A stretch of 40,724 bases of DNA from Spirochaetales bacterium (GTDB taxonomy: Bacteria > Spirochaetota > Spirochaetia > DSM-2461): contig JAFGYD010000076.1 in assembly GCA_016936295.1 (NCBI GenBank), positions 1 through 40,724 on the forward strand. The letters run 5' to 3'. Made by a program: the position numbers and the translations under genes. Position 1 is the first letter of the stretch, and each line of letters opens with the position of its first letter. The notes under the pieces were generated by a model that was not told the origin of the DNA, searched no databases, and worked only from the letters and a program-made list of their open reading frames with translations. Shown here one piece after another: positions 26,100-34,101 of the stretch.

Positions 26100-26450
26100 A
26101 TGATTATAGGAATACCAACAAACGATAGAGCGACAGTAGAGTCACATTTTGGACATTGTAAAGAGTTTGCAATGTATACAGTAAAAGAGGGAAAAGTTGT
26201 TGATACCACTTATATTACACCGCCTCCACATGCACCTGGTGTAATACCTCAATTTCTATCTGACAATAATGCAGATGCAATAATTTGCGGCGGTATGGGT
26301 CAAATGGCTATCAATCTTTTTAAAGCAAAGAATATTGATGTTATTTTGGGAGCAAACGGTTCTGTAGAGGAGAATCTACAAGAATTTATTAAAGGTGATT
26401 TAATGTCTACTGGTTCAGCTTGTGAACATGACCATGATCACCACCACTAA
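26100..26450 (+). CDS. NifX/NifB-like (dinitrogenase Fe-Mo cofactor domain) protein 1
   Basis: A 116-residue single-domain protein of the NifX/NafY family (MIIGIPTNDRATVESHFGHCKEFAMYTV, then ADAIICGGMGQMAINLF). In nitrogen fixers such domains carry metal-cluster precursors, but this small type is widespread in anaerobes without nitrogenase and is always near MinD-like Fe-S ATPases. Here there is also a His- and Asp-rich tail, CEHDHDHHH, that could bind metal. AAAGGAG at 26087-26093 precedes the ATG. It heads a six-gene operon. No nif structural gene is in the window, so a general metal-cluster or Fe-S handling role is more likely. Confidence 0.85.
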   Translation: MIIGIPTNDRATVESHFGHCKEFAMYTVKEGKVVDTTYITPPPHAPGVIPQFLSDNNADAIICGGMGQMAINLFKAKNIDVILGANGSVEENLQEFIKGDLMSTGSACEHDHDHHH

Positions 26451-26460
26451 GGAGAAAGAA

Positions 26461-26736
26461 ATGAGAGGAAACAGAAAGGGTCCGGAAGATAAAGGATCAA
26501 AAACAGGAAGAGGTTTGGGATTATGTTCGGGTTTTGATAAACCCGGATATTTAAATACTATTGTTAATCAGGATGAAACAGTCTTTGGTCGTGGTTTAGG
26601 ACGAGGTCTGGGACGAGGACGAGGTCGTGGCATGGCGAGAGGTTTTGGTCAGGGGCGAGGGCAAGGTCGTGGATTAGGCCGGGGTTTAGGTAGAGGCTTA
26701 GGTCAAAACATGAACTCATCTCAAGGTGAAGAATGA
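26461..26736 (+). CDS. DUF5320-like Gly/Arg-rich protein
   Basis: A 91-residue protein with a short N-terminal segment (GPEDKGSKTGRGLGLCSGFDKPGYLN) resembling DUF5320, a family found in the same clusters of anaerobes, followed by about 45 residues of RGLGRG/GRGRG repeats without tyrosine or phenylalanine-rich linkers. Function unknown; the repeats may bind nucleic acid or be an unfolded spacer. The frame opens earlier, but AAGGAGAAAGAA places the start at ATG 26461. The stop TGA overlaps the next ATG (ATGA), so translation is coupled to the second NifX gene. Confidence 0.72.
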   Translation: MRGNRKGPEDKGSKTGRGLGLCSGFDKPGYLNTIVNQDETVFGRGLGRGLGRGRGRGMARGFGQGRGQGRGLGRGLGRGLGQNMNSSQGEE

Positions 26737-27089
26737 TAGCAATACCAGTTAAAGATACCGGGGATAACCCTGAAGTTGACGAAAGATTTGGCAGGTGTGC
26801 TTTTTTTTGTATAATTGACGATAAAGGCACTAAAACATTTATTGAAAATAGCGCAAAGGATTTATCTTCAGGTGCAGGAGGGCAAGCTGTATCTATATTA
26901 GCTAATAACGATGTTGATGTGATAATTGCTCCCCATATTGGCCCAAAATCAATGACCCCCATTTTAGAGCTAGGCATAAAGGTTTTTAGTGTTGGTAATG
27001 CTAAAACTGTTAGCGAGGCTTTAGAAGGGTTGAAATTGAATATACTTAAGGCTGTAGGCGAAGAAAAACCAGGATTAAGAAGGGTTTAA
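26733..27089 (+). CDS. NifX/NifB-like protein 2
   Basis: A 118-residue second copy of the NifX domain (MIAIPVKDTGDNPEVDERFGRCAFFCIID, then DVDVIIAPHIGPKSMTPILELGIKVF). It shares the fold with the first copy but is clearly diverged and has no His-rich tail; its Cys pair near residue 22-26 is different from the single His-Cys of copy one. Two unlike copies suggest they carry different clusters or work at different steps. The ATG overlaps the stop of the DUF5320 gene, and the stop abuts the ATG of the MinD gene. Confidence 0.85.
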   Translation: MIAIPVKDTGDNPEVDERFGRCAFFCIIDDKGTKTFIENSAKDLSSGAGGQAVSILANNDVDVIIAPHIGPKSMTPILELGIKVFSVGNAKTVSEALEGLKLNILKAVGEEKPGLRRV

Positions 27090-27926
27090 ATGAATATTGT
27101 TGTTCTTAGTGGAAAGGGTGGAACAGGAAAGACGACTATTTCTGTTAATTTAGCAAATATTGCCGGTTCAGATATTGCACTTCTTGATTGTGATGTAGAA
27201 GAACCAAATAGTCATCTTTTTTGTAATAACGAATTTACAAGCTATGAAGATGTTGGAGCATTATATCCAGTTATTGCAGAGGATATATGTATCCATTGCG
27301 GGAAATGTGGATCGTTTTGTAACTTTAGTGCAATACTATGTACAAAAAAAATGAATATTGTTATGCCTGAAATGTGTCACGATTGTGGTGGATGCAGCTT
27401 GGTTTGTCCAGTCGATGCTATAAGCTATGAAACTAGAACTATAGGTCACATTAGAAGAGGTCTTTTTAACCAAGAGCAACAATTTATTGATGGAATTTTA
27501 AATATTGGAGAATTTTCTAGTACTAAAATTATAGAGAAGGTTTTGAGCCAGGGTTTAGATGCAAAACACAGGATAATTGATGCACCCCCAGGTTCAGCAT
27601 GTGCAGCTGTTGAAACAGTTGAAGGTGCTGATCTAGCATTAATCGTAACAGAACCAACACCATTTGCATTGAGTGATATGAAAATGGTTGTAGAGATGCT
27701 GGAAAATATGAAGATTCCCGCAGCTGTTTTTATTAACAAATCAGGAGCAGATGAAACTGAACTGTTAGAGTATTGCAAAGCTAAAGAGTTAAAAGTTGTA
27801 GGAAGGCTTCCATTTTTTAAAGAGTATGGCGAAGTCTATGCAAAGGGAGGACTCTTGTCTTCGGAATTTCCTGAAGTAAATAAATTATTTGTAACGTTAT
27901 GGAGGGATTTAGTAAATGAAGCATAA
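27090..27926 (+). CDS. MinD/Mrp-family ATPase with ferredoxin insert 1
   Basis: A 278-residue P-loop ATPase. The deviant Walker A is GKGGTGKTT at the N-terminus (signature lysine Lys10-type), then a two-cluster ferredoxin insert with CIHCGKCGSFC and CHDCGGCSLVCPVDA, and the Walker B region IIDAPPGSACAAVE. These proteins are believed to load or move Fe-S or metal clusters using ATP. Pairs of such genes next to NifX-like genes are a recurring arrangement in anaerobes; a partner scaffold is probably the NifX proteins upstream. The 3' end overlaps the next gene by 11 bases. Confidence 0.9.
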   Translation: MNIVVLSGKGGTGKTTISVNLANIAGSDIALLDCDVEEPNSHLFCNNEFTSYEDVGALYPVIAEDICIHCGKCGSFCNFSAILCTKKMNIVMPEMCHDCGGCSLVCPVDAISYETRTIGHIRRGLFNQEQQFIDGILNIGEFSSTKIIEKVLSQGLDAKHRIIDAPPGSACAAVETVEGADLALIVTEPTPFALSDMKMVVEMLENMKIPAAVFINKSGADETELLEYCKAKELKVVGRLPFFKEYGEVYAKGGLLSSEFPEVNKLFVTLWRDLVNEA

Positions 27927-28800
27927 AGAAATTGTTCTAATTTCGGGAAAAGGTGGTACAGGGAAAACTTCAATGACAGCCTCGTTAATACCTTATTTTC
28001 CAAAATTAGTTATAGCCGATTGCGATGTAGATGCCCCGGATTTAGATATACTTTTAGAACCAAAAATTTTGCAGAAAGAGGATTTTATAGCAACAGCTAA
28101 AGCAGTTATAGATAGTAGTAAATGTATCAACTGCGGAAATTGCATAAATGTTTGCAGGTTTAACGCCCTCTCCCCTGGGGATAATACTCCTGTGGTAAAA
28201 GAGGTCTACTGTGAGGGTTGTAATGCATGCAGTCTTGTTTGTAGTTCCGATGCAATATCTATTGCTCCCTACAAAACTGGTGAGATTTTCGATTCAGTTA
28301 CAGAATTCGGACCTATGATACATGCTAGATTGACTCCAGGTGAGGAAGTTTCAGGCAGACTTGTTTCTGAGGTTAGAAAAAGAGGGAAAAAGAAGGCTGA
28401 AGAGACCAATGCAGAGGTTATGTTGATTGATGGGCCTCCGGGAATAGCATGCAATGTTATTTCCTCTATTACAGGGGCAAACTTGGCTATAATAGTAACA
28501 GAACCTACAACATCGGGGCTACACGATTTAATAAGGGTTCATGATACTGCAAAAAAATTAAAAGTTCCTACAGCTGTTATTATAAATAAAGATGGCCTAT
28601 CAAGTGAATATAGTAACAAAATTGTGAGCTACACAGAAACACAGGGCATTATTTTACTTGGAAGAATACCTCTCTCAAATAAAATTCTGGATAGTATAAA
28701 TAATAAAAAAATTCCATCAATTAACGCTAAAGATTTCTTTATTAGTAATGGATGGGAACTTATTATTAACAATATTAATAAAATGATTTATAGTTCTTAA
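27916..28800 (+). CDS. MinD/Mrp-family ATPase with ferredoxin insert 2
   Basis: A 294-residue paralogue of the preceding protein with the same order: GKGGTGKTS Walker A, ferredoxin clusters CINCGNCINVC and CEGCNACSLVCSSDA, and Walker B LIDGPPGIACNV. The last CxxxCP of the second cluster is CSS here instead of CPV. MinD-type ATPases work as dimers, so the two genes probably give a heterodimer. The ATG lies inside the previous gene with GGAGG just ahead, a sign of coupled equal expression. Confidence 0.9.
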   Translation: MKHKEIVLISGKGGTGKTSMTASLIPYFPKLVIADCDVDAPDLDILLEPKILQKEDFIATAKAVIDSSKCINCGNCINVCRFNALSPGDNTPVVKEVYCEGCNACSLVCSSDAISIAPYKTGEIFDSVTEFGPMIHARLTPGEEVSGRLVSEVRKRGKKKAEETNAEVMLIDGPPGIACNVISSITGANLAIIVTEPTTSGLHDLIRVHDTAKKLKVPTAVIINKDGLSSEYSNKIVSYTETQGIILLGRIPLSNKILDSINNKKIPSINAKDFFISNGWELIINNINKMIYSS

Positions 28801-28811
28801 TCAGAGGGACT

Positions 28812-29093
28812 ATGCCAAGGAAACGTAAGAATAGAAATTGTAGAAGATTAGAAAGCGAAAAAAACTTTAAACCATCTGGGATTCCAAGTATGGAACTTGA
28901 AAAAGTTATACTGGAATTAGATGAATTCGAAGCGATACGTCTTTGTGATTATGAAGGTATGAACCAAATTGAAGCAGGTGAGGCTCTAGGTGTATCTAGG
29001 GGTACTGTTCAGCGCTTGTTACTTACCGGACGTAAAAAAATAGTTGATGTACTACTTCACTCTAAAGAGTTGGTTATGAAAAATGATCATTGA
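28812..29093 (+). CDS. DUF134 helix-turn-helix protein
   Basis: A 93-residue protein of the DUF134 family: MPRKRKNRNCRR at the start, PSGIPSMELEKVILELDEFEAIRL, then a sigma-70 region 4-like helix-turn-helix (MNQIEAGEALGVSRGTVQRLLLTGRKKI). DUF134 genes commonly accompany NifX and MinD-ferredoxin genes and are presumed DNA-binding regulators of them, though to my knowledge no target site is established. It closes the operon 11 bases after the second ATPase gene, with AGAGGG-type ribosome-binding bases. It is the best candidate to bind the repeated motif at 26025-26085 and 29129-29140. Confidence 0.85.
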   Translation: MPRKRKNRNCRRLESEKNFKPSGIPSMELEKVILELDEFEAIRLCDYEGMNQIEAGEALGVSRGTVQRLLLTGRKKIVDVLLHSKELVMKNDH

Positions 29094-29109
29094 ATTGATG
29101 GTCTTTTTA
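29080..29109 (+). terminator. Weak terminator after DUF134
   Basis: GATCAT (29085-29090) can pair with ATGGTC (29098-29103) with one G-U pair, flanked by an A run and followed by TTTTTAT. It overlaps the DUF134 stop codon. The stem is short, so read-through into the transporter gene is possible. Confidence 0.4.
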
Positions 29110-29128
29110 TTTAAATTGCTATATATTG

Positions 29129-29140
29129 TTTTGTGTATAT
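29129..29140 (+). promoter_or_regulatory. Shared motif before the BASS-CBS gene
   Basis: TTTTGTGTATAT is the exact reverse complement of ATATACACAAAA at 26073-26084 before the NifX operon, a 12-base match. Both lie just ahead of the ribosome-binding site. It is flanked by TATATA on either side (29120-29125 and 29136-29141). Confidence 0.5.
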
Positions 29141-29152
29141 AAGGAGAATATT

Positions 29153-30490
29153 ATGTTTAATATATTAGTAACAATACAGAAAAGATTAGTAATTGTAATC
29201 CCTATCGTCATGGTACTGGGGTTACTTTTTGGGATGCAGATGGATGTATCATTTTTAAAAGGTGGAATTATGCCGTTAACTTTTTTAATGGTATATCCAA
29301 TGATGGTAACATTGCAACTTAAAAAAGTATTTGAAGGCGGAGATGGTAAAGTTCAGTTTGTAACTCAAGTAATAAATTTTGCAATTACACCTTTCTTTGC
29401 ATATTTTTTAGGAATAACATTTTTTAAGGATAATACATATTTGGCTTTAGGGCTATTGTTAACAGGACTTCTACCTACTTCCGGTATGACTATATCCTGG
29501 ACTGGGATGGCAAAAGGGAATATTGCTGCAGCAGTAAAAATGACAGTAATTGGTCTCCTTTTAGGGTCTTTGCTAACACCACTTTATATCAAATTCCTTA
29601 TGGGAGCTACTGTAGCAATTGATATGGCTGGTATTTTTAGCCAGATAGTTATCATAGTTATTTTACCAATGCTTTTAGGTAATATTACACAACGACTACT
29701 ACTAAAAAAATATGGAATGGCTCACTATCAAGAGAAGCTAAAAAATAAATTTCCCCCAATTTCAACTTTAGGTGTAATTGGTATTGTATTCGTTGCAATG
29801 GCTTTAAAGTCAAAAAGTATTTTAAGCCACCCTCAGACAATATTACAGATATTTATACCTTTATTAATTCTTTATGTTGTAAATTTTCTAATTAGTACTT
29901 TAATAGGTAAAGCTTTTTTTAAGAGGGATGATGCCATTGCACTATTATATGGAACTGTTTTAAGAAATTTATCCATTGCTCTTGCAATTGCAATGACTGC
30001 TTTTGGAAAAGATGGTGCTGATATAGCTCTTGTTGTAGCATTAGGTTATGTTATTCAAATTCAACTATCAGCTTGGGCAGTAAAATTTACAGATAAGGTT
30101 TATGGCCCTAGACGAGAGGATGAAGCTGCAGATTTAATGCATTATGGTATATTCTCACTTCATCAAGATCAAACTTTAGCTGATGTTGTTAAGATGTTAG
30201 CCCATGAACATATACATTCTTTAGTTATTATTGACAATGAAGAAAAACCTGTTGGAATAATTACTCAAAAAATGATTATTAACTGTGTTGCAAATAACAG
30301 ACCTTTAGATTCAAAGATATCTCAATGCGAACTGGAACCTGTCGTAACTGTAGGAATGCATCAACCTGTATCAAATATTGTTAAATCTATGGATAATAGC
30401 CATGAATACAAAATTCTTGTAACTAACGAAAAAGGAAAAATTAGTGGTATTGTAACCGCAAACGATATTTTAAATAATTTAATTAAGTAA
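29153..30490 (+). CDS. BASS-fold transporter fused to CBS domains
   Basis: A 445-residue protein with nine or ten membrane helices of the bile acid:sodium symporter/ACR3 superfamily (GLLLTGLLPTSGMTISWTGMAKGNIAAAVK is the conserved crossover region; the second is YGTVLRNLSIALAIAMTAFG). The catalytic cysteine of ACR3 arsenite pumps is absent, so arsenite export is not indicated. Residues about 325-445 form two CBS motifs (MLAHEHIHSLVIIDNEEKPVGIIT and HEYKILVTNEKGKISGIVTANDI), which usually bind adenosine nucleotides and gate transport. AAGGAG at 29141-29146 selects ATG 29153. Substrate unknown; a shared upstream motif ties it to the Fe-S cluster operon. Confidence 0.82.
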   Translation: MFNILVTIQKRLVIVIPIVMVLGLLFGMQMDVSFLKGGIMPLTFLMVYPMMVTLQLKKVFEGGDGKVQFVTQVINFAITPFFAYFLGITFFKDNTYLALGLLLTGLLPTSGMTISWTGMAKGNIAAAVKMTVIGLLLGSLLTPLYIKFLMGATVAIDMAGIFSQIVIIVILPMLLGNITQRLLLKKYGMAHYQEKLKNKFPPISTLGVIGIVFVAMALKSKSILSHPQTILQIFIPLLILYVVNFLISTLIGKAFFKRDDAIALLYGTVLRNLSIALAIAMTAFGKDGADIALVVALGYVIQIQLSAWAVKFTDKVYGPRREDEAADLMHYGIFSLHQDQTLADVVKMLAHEHIHSLVIIDNEEKPVGIITQKMIINCVANNRPLDSKISQCELEPVVTVGMHQPVSNIVKSMDNSHEYKILVTNEKGKISGIVTANDILNNLIK

Positions 30491-30508
30491 ATTGTTATTA
30501 TTTAGTAA

Positions 30509-30538
30509 TAGACATAAATAATGTTTAGGTGCTATACT
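30509..30538 (+). promoter_or_regulatory. Promoter of the MarR-RND operon
   Basis: TAGACA (30509-30514), an 18-base spacer and TATACT (30533-30538), with TGC in front as an extended -10. The ATG at 30545 follows after 6 bases without any ribosome-binding site, so a leaderless messenger is likely. Confidence 0.55.
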
Positions 30539-30544
30539 ATTTAT

Positions 30545-31012
30545 ATGACGTTATTAGATTTAGAAGATAAATTTATACAAATGATTAACACGTATAATAA
30601 TTTAGAGAATTTGGACATCAACTTTGCCTGTGACACAAAAGTGACGCATAACGATGTCCATCTACTTCTTTTAATGAGTAAAAACCCTGAAAAAAAGGTT
30701 ACAGAATTAGCTGATAAGTTTGGTGTAACCAAAGGAGCCATATCTCAACAGATAAAAAAAATGGAAAAAAGAGGATTATTAAAAAGAGTACAATACGATG
30801 ATAATTGTAAAGAAGTCTACATTCAGTTAACTGATTTGGCAAAGGAAGCAATTGCTACTCATAATAAAATTGAATCTTTAGTGCTGGGTAATTTAAAGGA
30901 ATTATACAATGGAATAGGGAGTTCTAGTAAGGAATTGATTGCAAAAGTCCTTGATGAACTTATTTTAGGTTTTAAAGATGCTGAAAAAATTCTGAAAGAC
31001 AGTTATCTTTAA
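30545..31012 (+). CDS. MarR-family transcriptional regulator
   Basis: A 155-residue winged-helix regulator: HNDVHLLLLMSKNPEKKVTELADKFGVTKGAISQQIKKMEKRGLLKRVQYDDNCKEVYIQLT shows the helix-turn-helix and the wing of the MarR fold. MarR proteins usually repress an adjacent efflux system and are released by a small ligand; the RND exporter starts 63 bases downstream. The frame opens at 30521, but ATG 30545 is preferred because the family starts near here and because it fits the promoter just upstream. Neither start has a Shine-Dalgarno. Confidence 0.85.
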   Translation: MTLLDLEDKFIQMINTYNNLENLDINFACDTKVTHNDVHLLLLMSKNPEKKVTELADKFGVTKGAISQQIKKMEKRGLLKRVQYDDNCKEVYIQLTDLAKEAIATHNKIESLVLGNLKELYNGIGSSSKELIAKVLDELILGFKDAEKILKDSYL

Positions 31013-31074
31013 TTTTTTTTAACTTTATGTTTAGCTGCTAAATAATATAGCAATTAAACAATATAGGAGAACAT

Positions 31075-34000
31075 ATGAACTTTTTACGATTTAGAGTACC
31101 TATAATTGCTGTCTTTATTATAATTACACTATTTTTAGGTTATGGGTTACAAAAAATTACGAAAGAAAATGGAATTAAAGCGCTATTGGCAACTGATAAT
31201 CCAGATTTCTTATTTTTTGAGGAGATGGAAAAAGTATTTGGAGCCACAGACCAGCTTATTCTTGGCATTAATTTTAAAGATAGCGTATATAGTGATGATA
31301 ATTTGCGGGTTATTAAAGAATTAACTAAGTTTTTTCAAGAAAATGAATACATTGATGAAGATGATGTTTTAAGTCTTGGGAACATTGACAATATCGACGG
31401 AATTGATGGCGAATTGATAATAGCTCCACTTATGCCGGGTAGTAGTGATGTTATTAGGAGCAAAGTTAGGGATAATGATATGCTAATGGGAAAAATAGTT
31501 AGCTTAAATGAACAGAGCACAGCTGTAATTGTTACAATAGATTCCAGTATAACATTTAATGCTGAAATTCTTGATCAAATAATCGATTCTACTGATATGG
31601 AAATTCTTCGACTTCAAAATGAACGTCCAGATATTGATATATATAAATCCGGGATGGTTTCTGTAAAAAACACTACTTCCCAATATATGGATAAGGATAT
31701 GAAAGTTATGTTTCCAATAGCAATAGTTATAACTATGTTAATATTATTTATATTATTAAAAAGTACAGCAGGAGTCTTTATTCCAATTATAGTTACGTTA
31801 TTCAGTGTTGTATGGACTTTGGGATTAAAAGGGTGGCTTAATTCTCCATTAACAATGGCTGAAACAGTAATTCCTATAATGCTTATAGCAATTGGTTGCG
31901 CTGATGGTGTTCATATAATTAGCGAATTTCTATCAATTATGAGCAGAGGTAAAAGTGCAAAATTAGCACTAAAAGAGACTATGGACAATTTGAAAATTCC
32001 AGTAATCTTAACTTCCTTAACCACTTCTTTAGGTTTTTTTAGTCTGATTACAGCTCCTGGAATATCTGTAAGAAATATGGGAATCTTTTTAGGATTTGGG
32101 GTTTTAACAGCAATGTTGTTTTCACTCATTTTTATCCCATGCTTACTTTCATTTAAAAAAGATAAGGATAAGGGTCTTGTTAAAACAACTAATAATATTT
32201 TTTTGAATAATTTAGATAAGTATGGAGAGTTTATTATTAGAAATAAAAAAATAATAATTGTACTCTCTGCTATTTTTTTAGGGATATCTATTGTTGGAAT
32301 GAAAAATGTTATAGTTGAAACAGATCAAATAATGTTTTTGAAAACAGATGATCCCCTCAGGGTTTCAACCCAAAAAATACAAGAGTTCCTTGGTGGAGTT
32401 AACACCCTGGATATTATTATTCAAGGAAAAGAAGATTGTTTAAAAGATCCCCAAATTTTGAATTTTATTTATAGGCTTCAAAAATATTCAGAAAGTCTGG
32501 AATCAGTAAGCTATACATTATCTTTAGTTGATTATGTAAAAAAAATATATTATGAATTTATGAATAAAGATACTGATTTTAAAGTAATTCCTAATACAAG
32601 TAGTGAAGTATCAAATCTCTTATTTTTATACGAAATGGGAGGGGGAGATAAATTAAACAAAGTTGTGAATAGTGACTATTCCATGGGAAAGGTCTCTATT
32701 AGGCTTTCAGATACTACCCAGATTGGGATTGAAAAGATTATATCTAACATAGACCAATGGCTAAATATTAATACTCCACAAGGGATTACTACTAAATACA
32801 CAAACGATTATATAAGAATTGTAATGGGAGATTTAGTTACAAAAGGTCAGATAAAAAGTTTTATAAGTACATTATTAGCAATAGTAATACTATTGATGCT
32901 AATATTTAAATCTCCTGTTTCGGGTATTCTTATATCACTTCCTGTTATTATTGCTGTTTGTTTTAATTTTGCAATTATGTGGCTAACTGGAACCACATTA
33001 AATATAGGGACATCTATAATAGCTTCTGTAGGTATGGGTGTAGGAATAGATTATGCAATTCACTTTTTTCAAAGATATAAAAAATCATATTTAGAATCTA
33101 ATGATAATTATATCTCAATAATTAATGCACTAAACGATAGTTTCTTTCCTATCTTTTCAAATGCAATTGCAGTAGGTATAGGATTTTTAGCACTTCTATT
33201 TTCTAATTATTATATTATCGCAGGAATTGGATGGATAACAGGTTTATCTATGCTTACAACAGCGTTCTGTGCTCTTTTTGTCCTACCTGCATATTTAGCT
33301 GTTTTTGAACCATTAAAAAAAAGAGCTAAAAAGATTAGTACTAAAAATATTTTAATCGCAATAATCTTTTTCATTCCAATAACTACAATTTCTGCGTATG
33401 AAGATCCCTATTCCATAATTGAAAAAAATAGATCTTTAAAAGAATTTGATTCATGTATGAATACTACTCAGATGGTTTTAATTGATAGCAGGGGGAATAA
33501 AAAATTAAGAGAGATGAATATTTACAGCTTAAAAACAGACATTGGAGAAAATAAATTTATTAACATTATTCAGCCTGCAGATGTTAAGGGTACAAAATTT
33601 TTGACCATTGGGAACAGTAATGGTGATGATGATCAAAGACTTTATTTACCTGCATTAAATAAAATTAGAAAAATTTCATCAGCAAATAAAAATGGAAAAT
33701 TTGTAGGTTCCGATATCTCTTTCTATGATATGGAAAAGAACAGTATTGATAAATATATTTATAATTATTCAGGAGAAGGATATGTTAATGAAATAGAGTG
33801 CTGGATTATTGAGTCTAAAGATTTAGATCCTAGTTCTCCATATTCCAAGTCAAAAGAATATATTTCTAAGAATGATTTCTATTGTTATAAAAAAGAGCTA
33901 TTTAGTAAAGAAGGAGAACATATAAAAACAATTACAATTGTTGACACTGTAATCATAGACAATGTAATTATCACAACAAAAAGTATTGTAGAAGATTTAA

Positions 34001-34092
34001 AAGAGAATCATAAAACCCTCTTATCTGTTAGTAATGTTGTTATAAACAAACATACTGATTCAGATATTTTTACAATAAAAAATTTAAATTAG
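31075..34092 (+). CDS. RND-type exporter fused to a LolA-like domain
   Basis: A 1005-residue protein. Residues 1-755 are an MMPL/RND pump with two halves, each with one helix, a periplasmic loop and five further helices; the conserved IGCADGVHIISEF and GVGIDYAIHFFQRYKK mark helix 4 of each half. After a basic stretch (KKRAKKIS), a hydrophobic segment (about 757-774) reads like a signal peptide, and residues 776-1005 match the outer membrane lipoprotein-sorting (LolA-like) family that is normally a separate gene next to such pumps. The product could extract a lipid or lipoprotein and hand it on in the periplasm. AGGAG precedes the ATG. Confidence 0.85.
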   Translation: MNFLRFRVPIIAVFIIITLFLGYGLQKITKENGIKALLATDNPDFLFFEEMEKVFGATDQLILGINFKDSVYSDDNLRVIKELTKFFQENEYIDEDDVLSLGNIDNIDGIDGELIIAPLMPGSSDVIRSKVRDNDMLMGKIVSLNEQSTAVIVTIDSSITFNAEILDQIIDSTDMEILRLQNERPDIDIYKSGMVSVKNTTSQYMDKDMKVMFPIAIVITMLILFILLKSTAGVFIPIIVTLFSVVWTLGLKGWLNSPLTMAETVIPIMLIAIGCADGVHIISEFLSIMSRGKSAKLALKETMDNLKIPVILTSLTTSLGFFSLITAPGISVRNMGIFLGFGVLTAMLFSLIFIPCLLSFKKDKDKGLVKTTNNIFLNNLDKYGEFIIRNKKIIIVLSAIFLGISIVGMKNVIVETDQIMFLKTDDPLRVSTQKIQEFLGGVNTLDIIIQGKEDCLKDPQILNFIYRLQKYSESLESVSYTLSLVDYVKKIYYEFMNKDTDFKVIPNTSSEVSNLLFLYEMGGGDKLNKVVNSDYSMGKVSIRLSDTTQIGIEKIISNIDQWLNINTPQGITTKYTNDYIRIVMGDLVTKGQIKSFISTLLAIVILLMLIFKSPVSGILISLPVIIAVCFNFAIMWLTGTTLNIGTSIIASVGMGVGIDYAIHFFQRYKKSYLESNDNYISIINALNDSFFPIFSNAIAVGIGFLALLFSNYYIIAGIGWITGLSMLTTAFCALFVLPAYLAVFEPLKKRAKKISTKNILIAIIFFIPITTISAYEDPYSIIEKNRSLKEFDSCMNTTQMVLIDSRGNKKLREMNIYSLKTDIGENKFINIIQPADVKGTKFLTIGNSNGDDDQRLYLPALNKIRKISSANKNGKFVGSDISFYDMEKNSIDKYIYNYSGEGYVNEIECWIIESKDLDPSSPYSKSKEYISKNDFYCYKKELFSKEGEHIKTITIVDTVIIDNVIITTKSIVEDLKENHKTLLSVSNVVINKHTDSDIFTIKNLN

Positions 34093-34101
34093 GAGCCCTG
34101 A

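Noticed and set aside
26564-26977. Long minus-strand frame opposite the Gly/Arg-rich gene
   Set aside because: It is the mirror of the repeat DNA; the plus-strand genes there have starts, ribosome-binding sites and recognisable domains.
26100-29093. Nitrogen-fixation operon
   Set aside because: NifX-like domains occur here with MinD-ferredoxin and DUF134 genes, but no nifH, nifD, nifK or nifB gene is present.
29153-30490. Arsenite exporter of the ACR3 type
   Set aside because: The conserved cysteine of ACR3 is missing, there is no arsenic regulator or reductase nearby, and the protein carries CBS domains.
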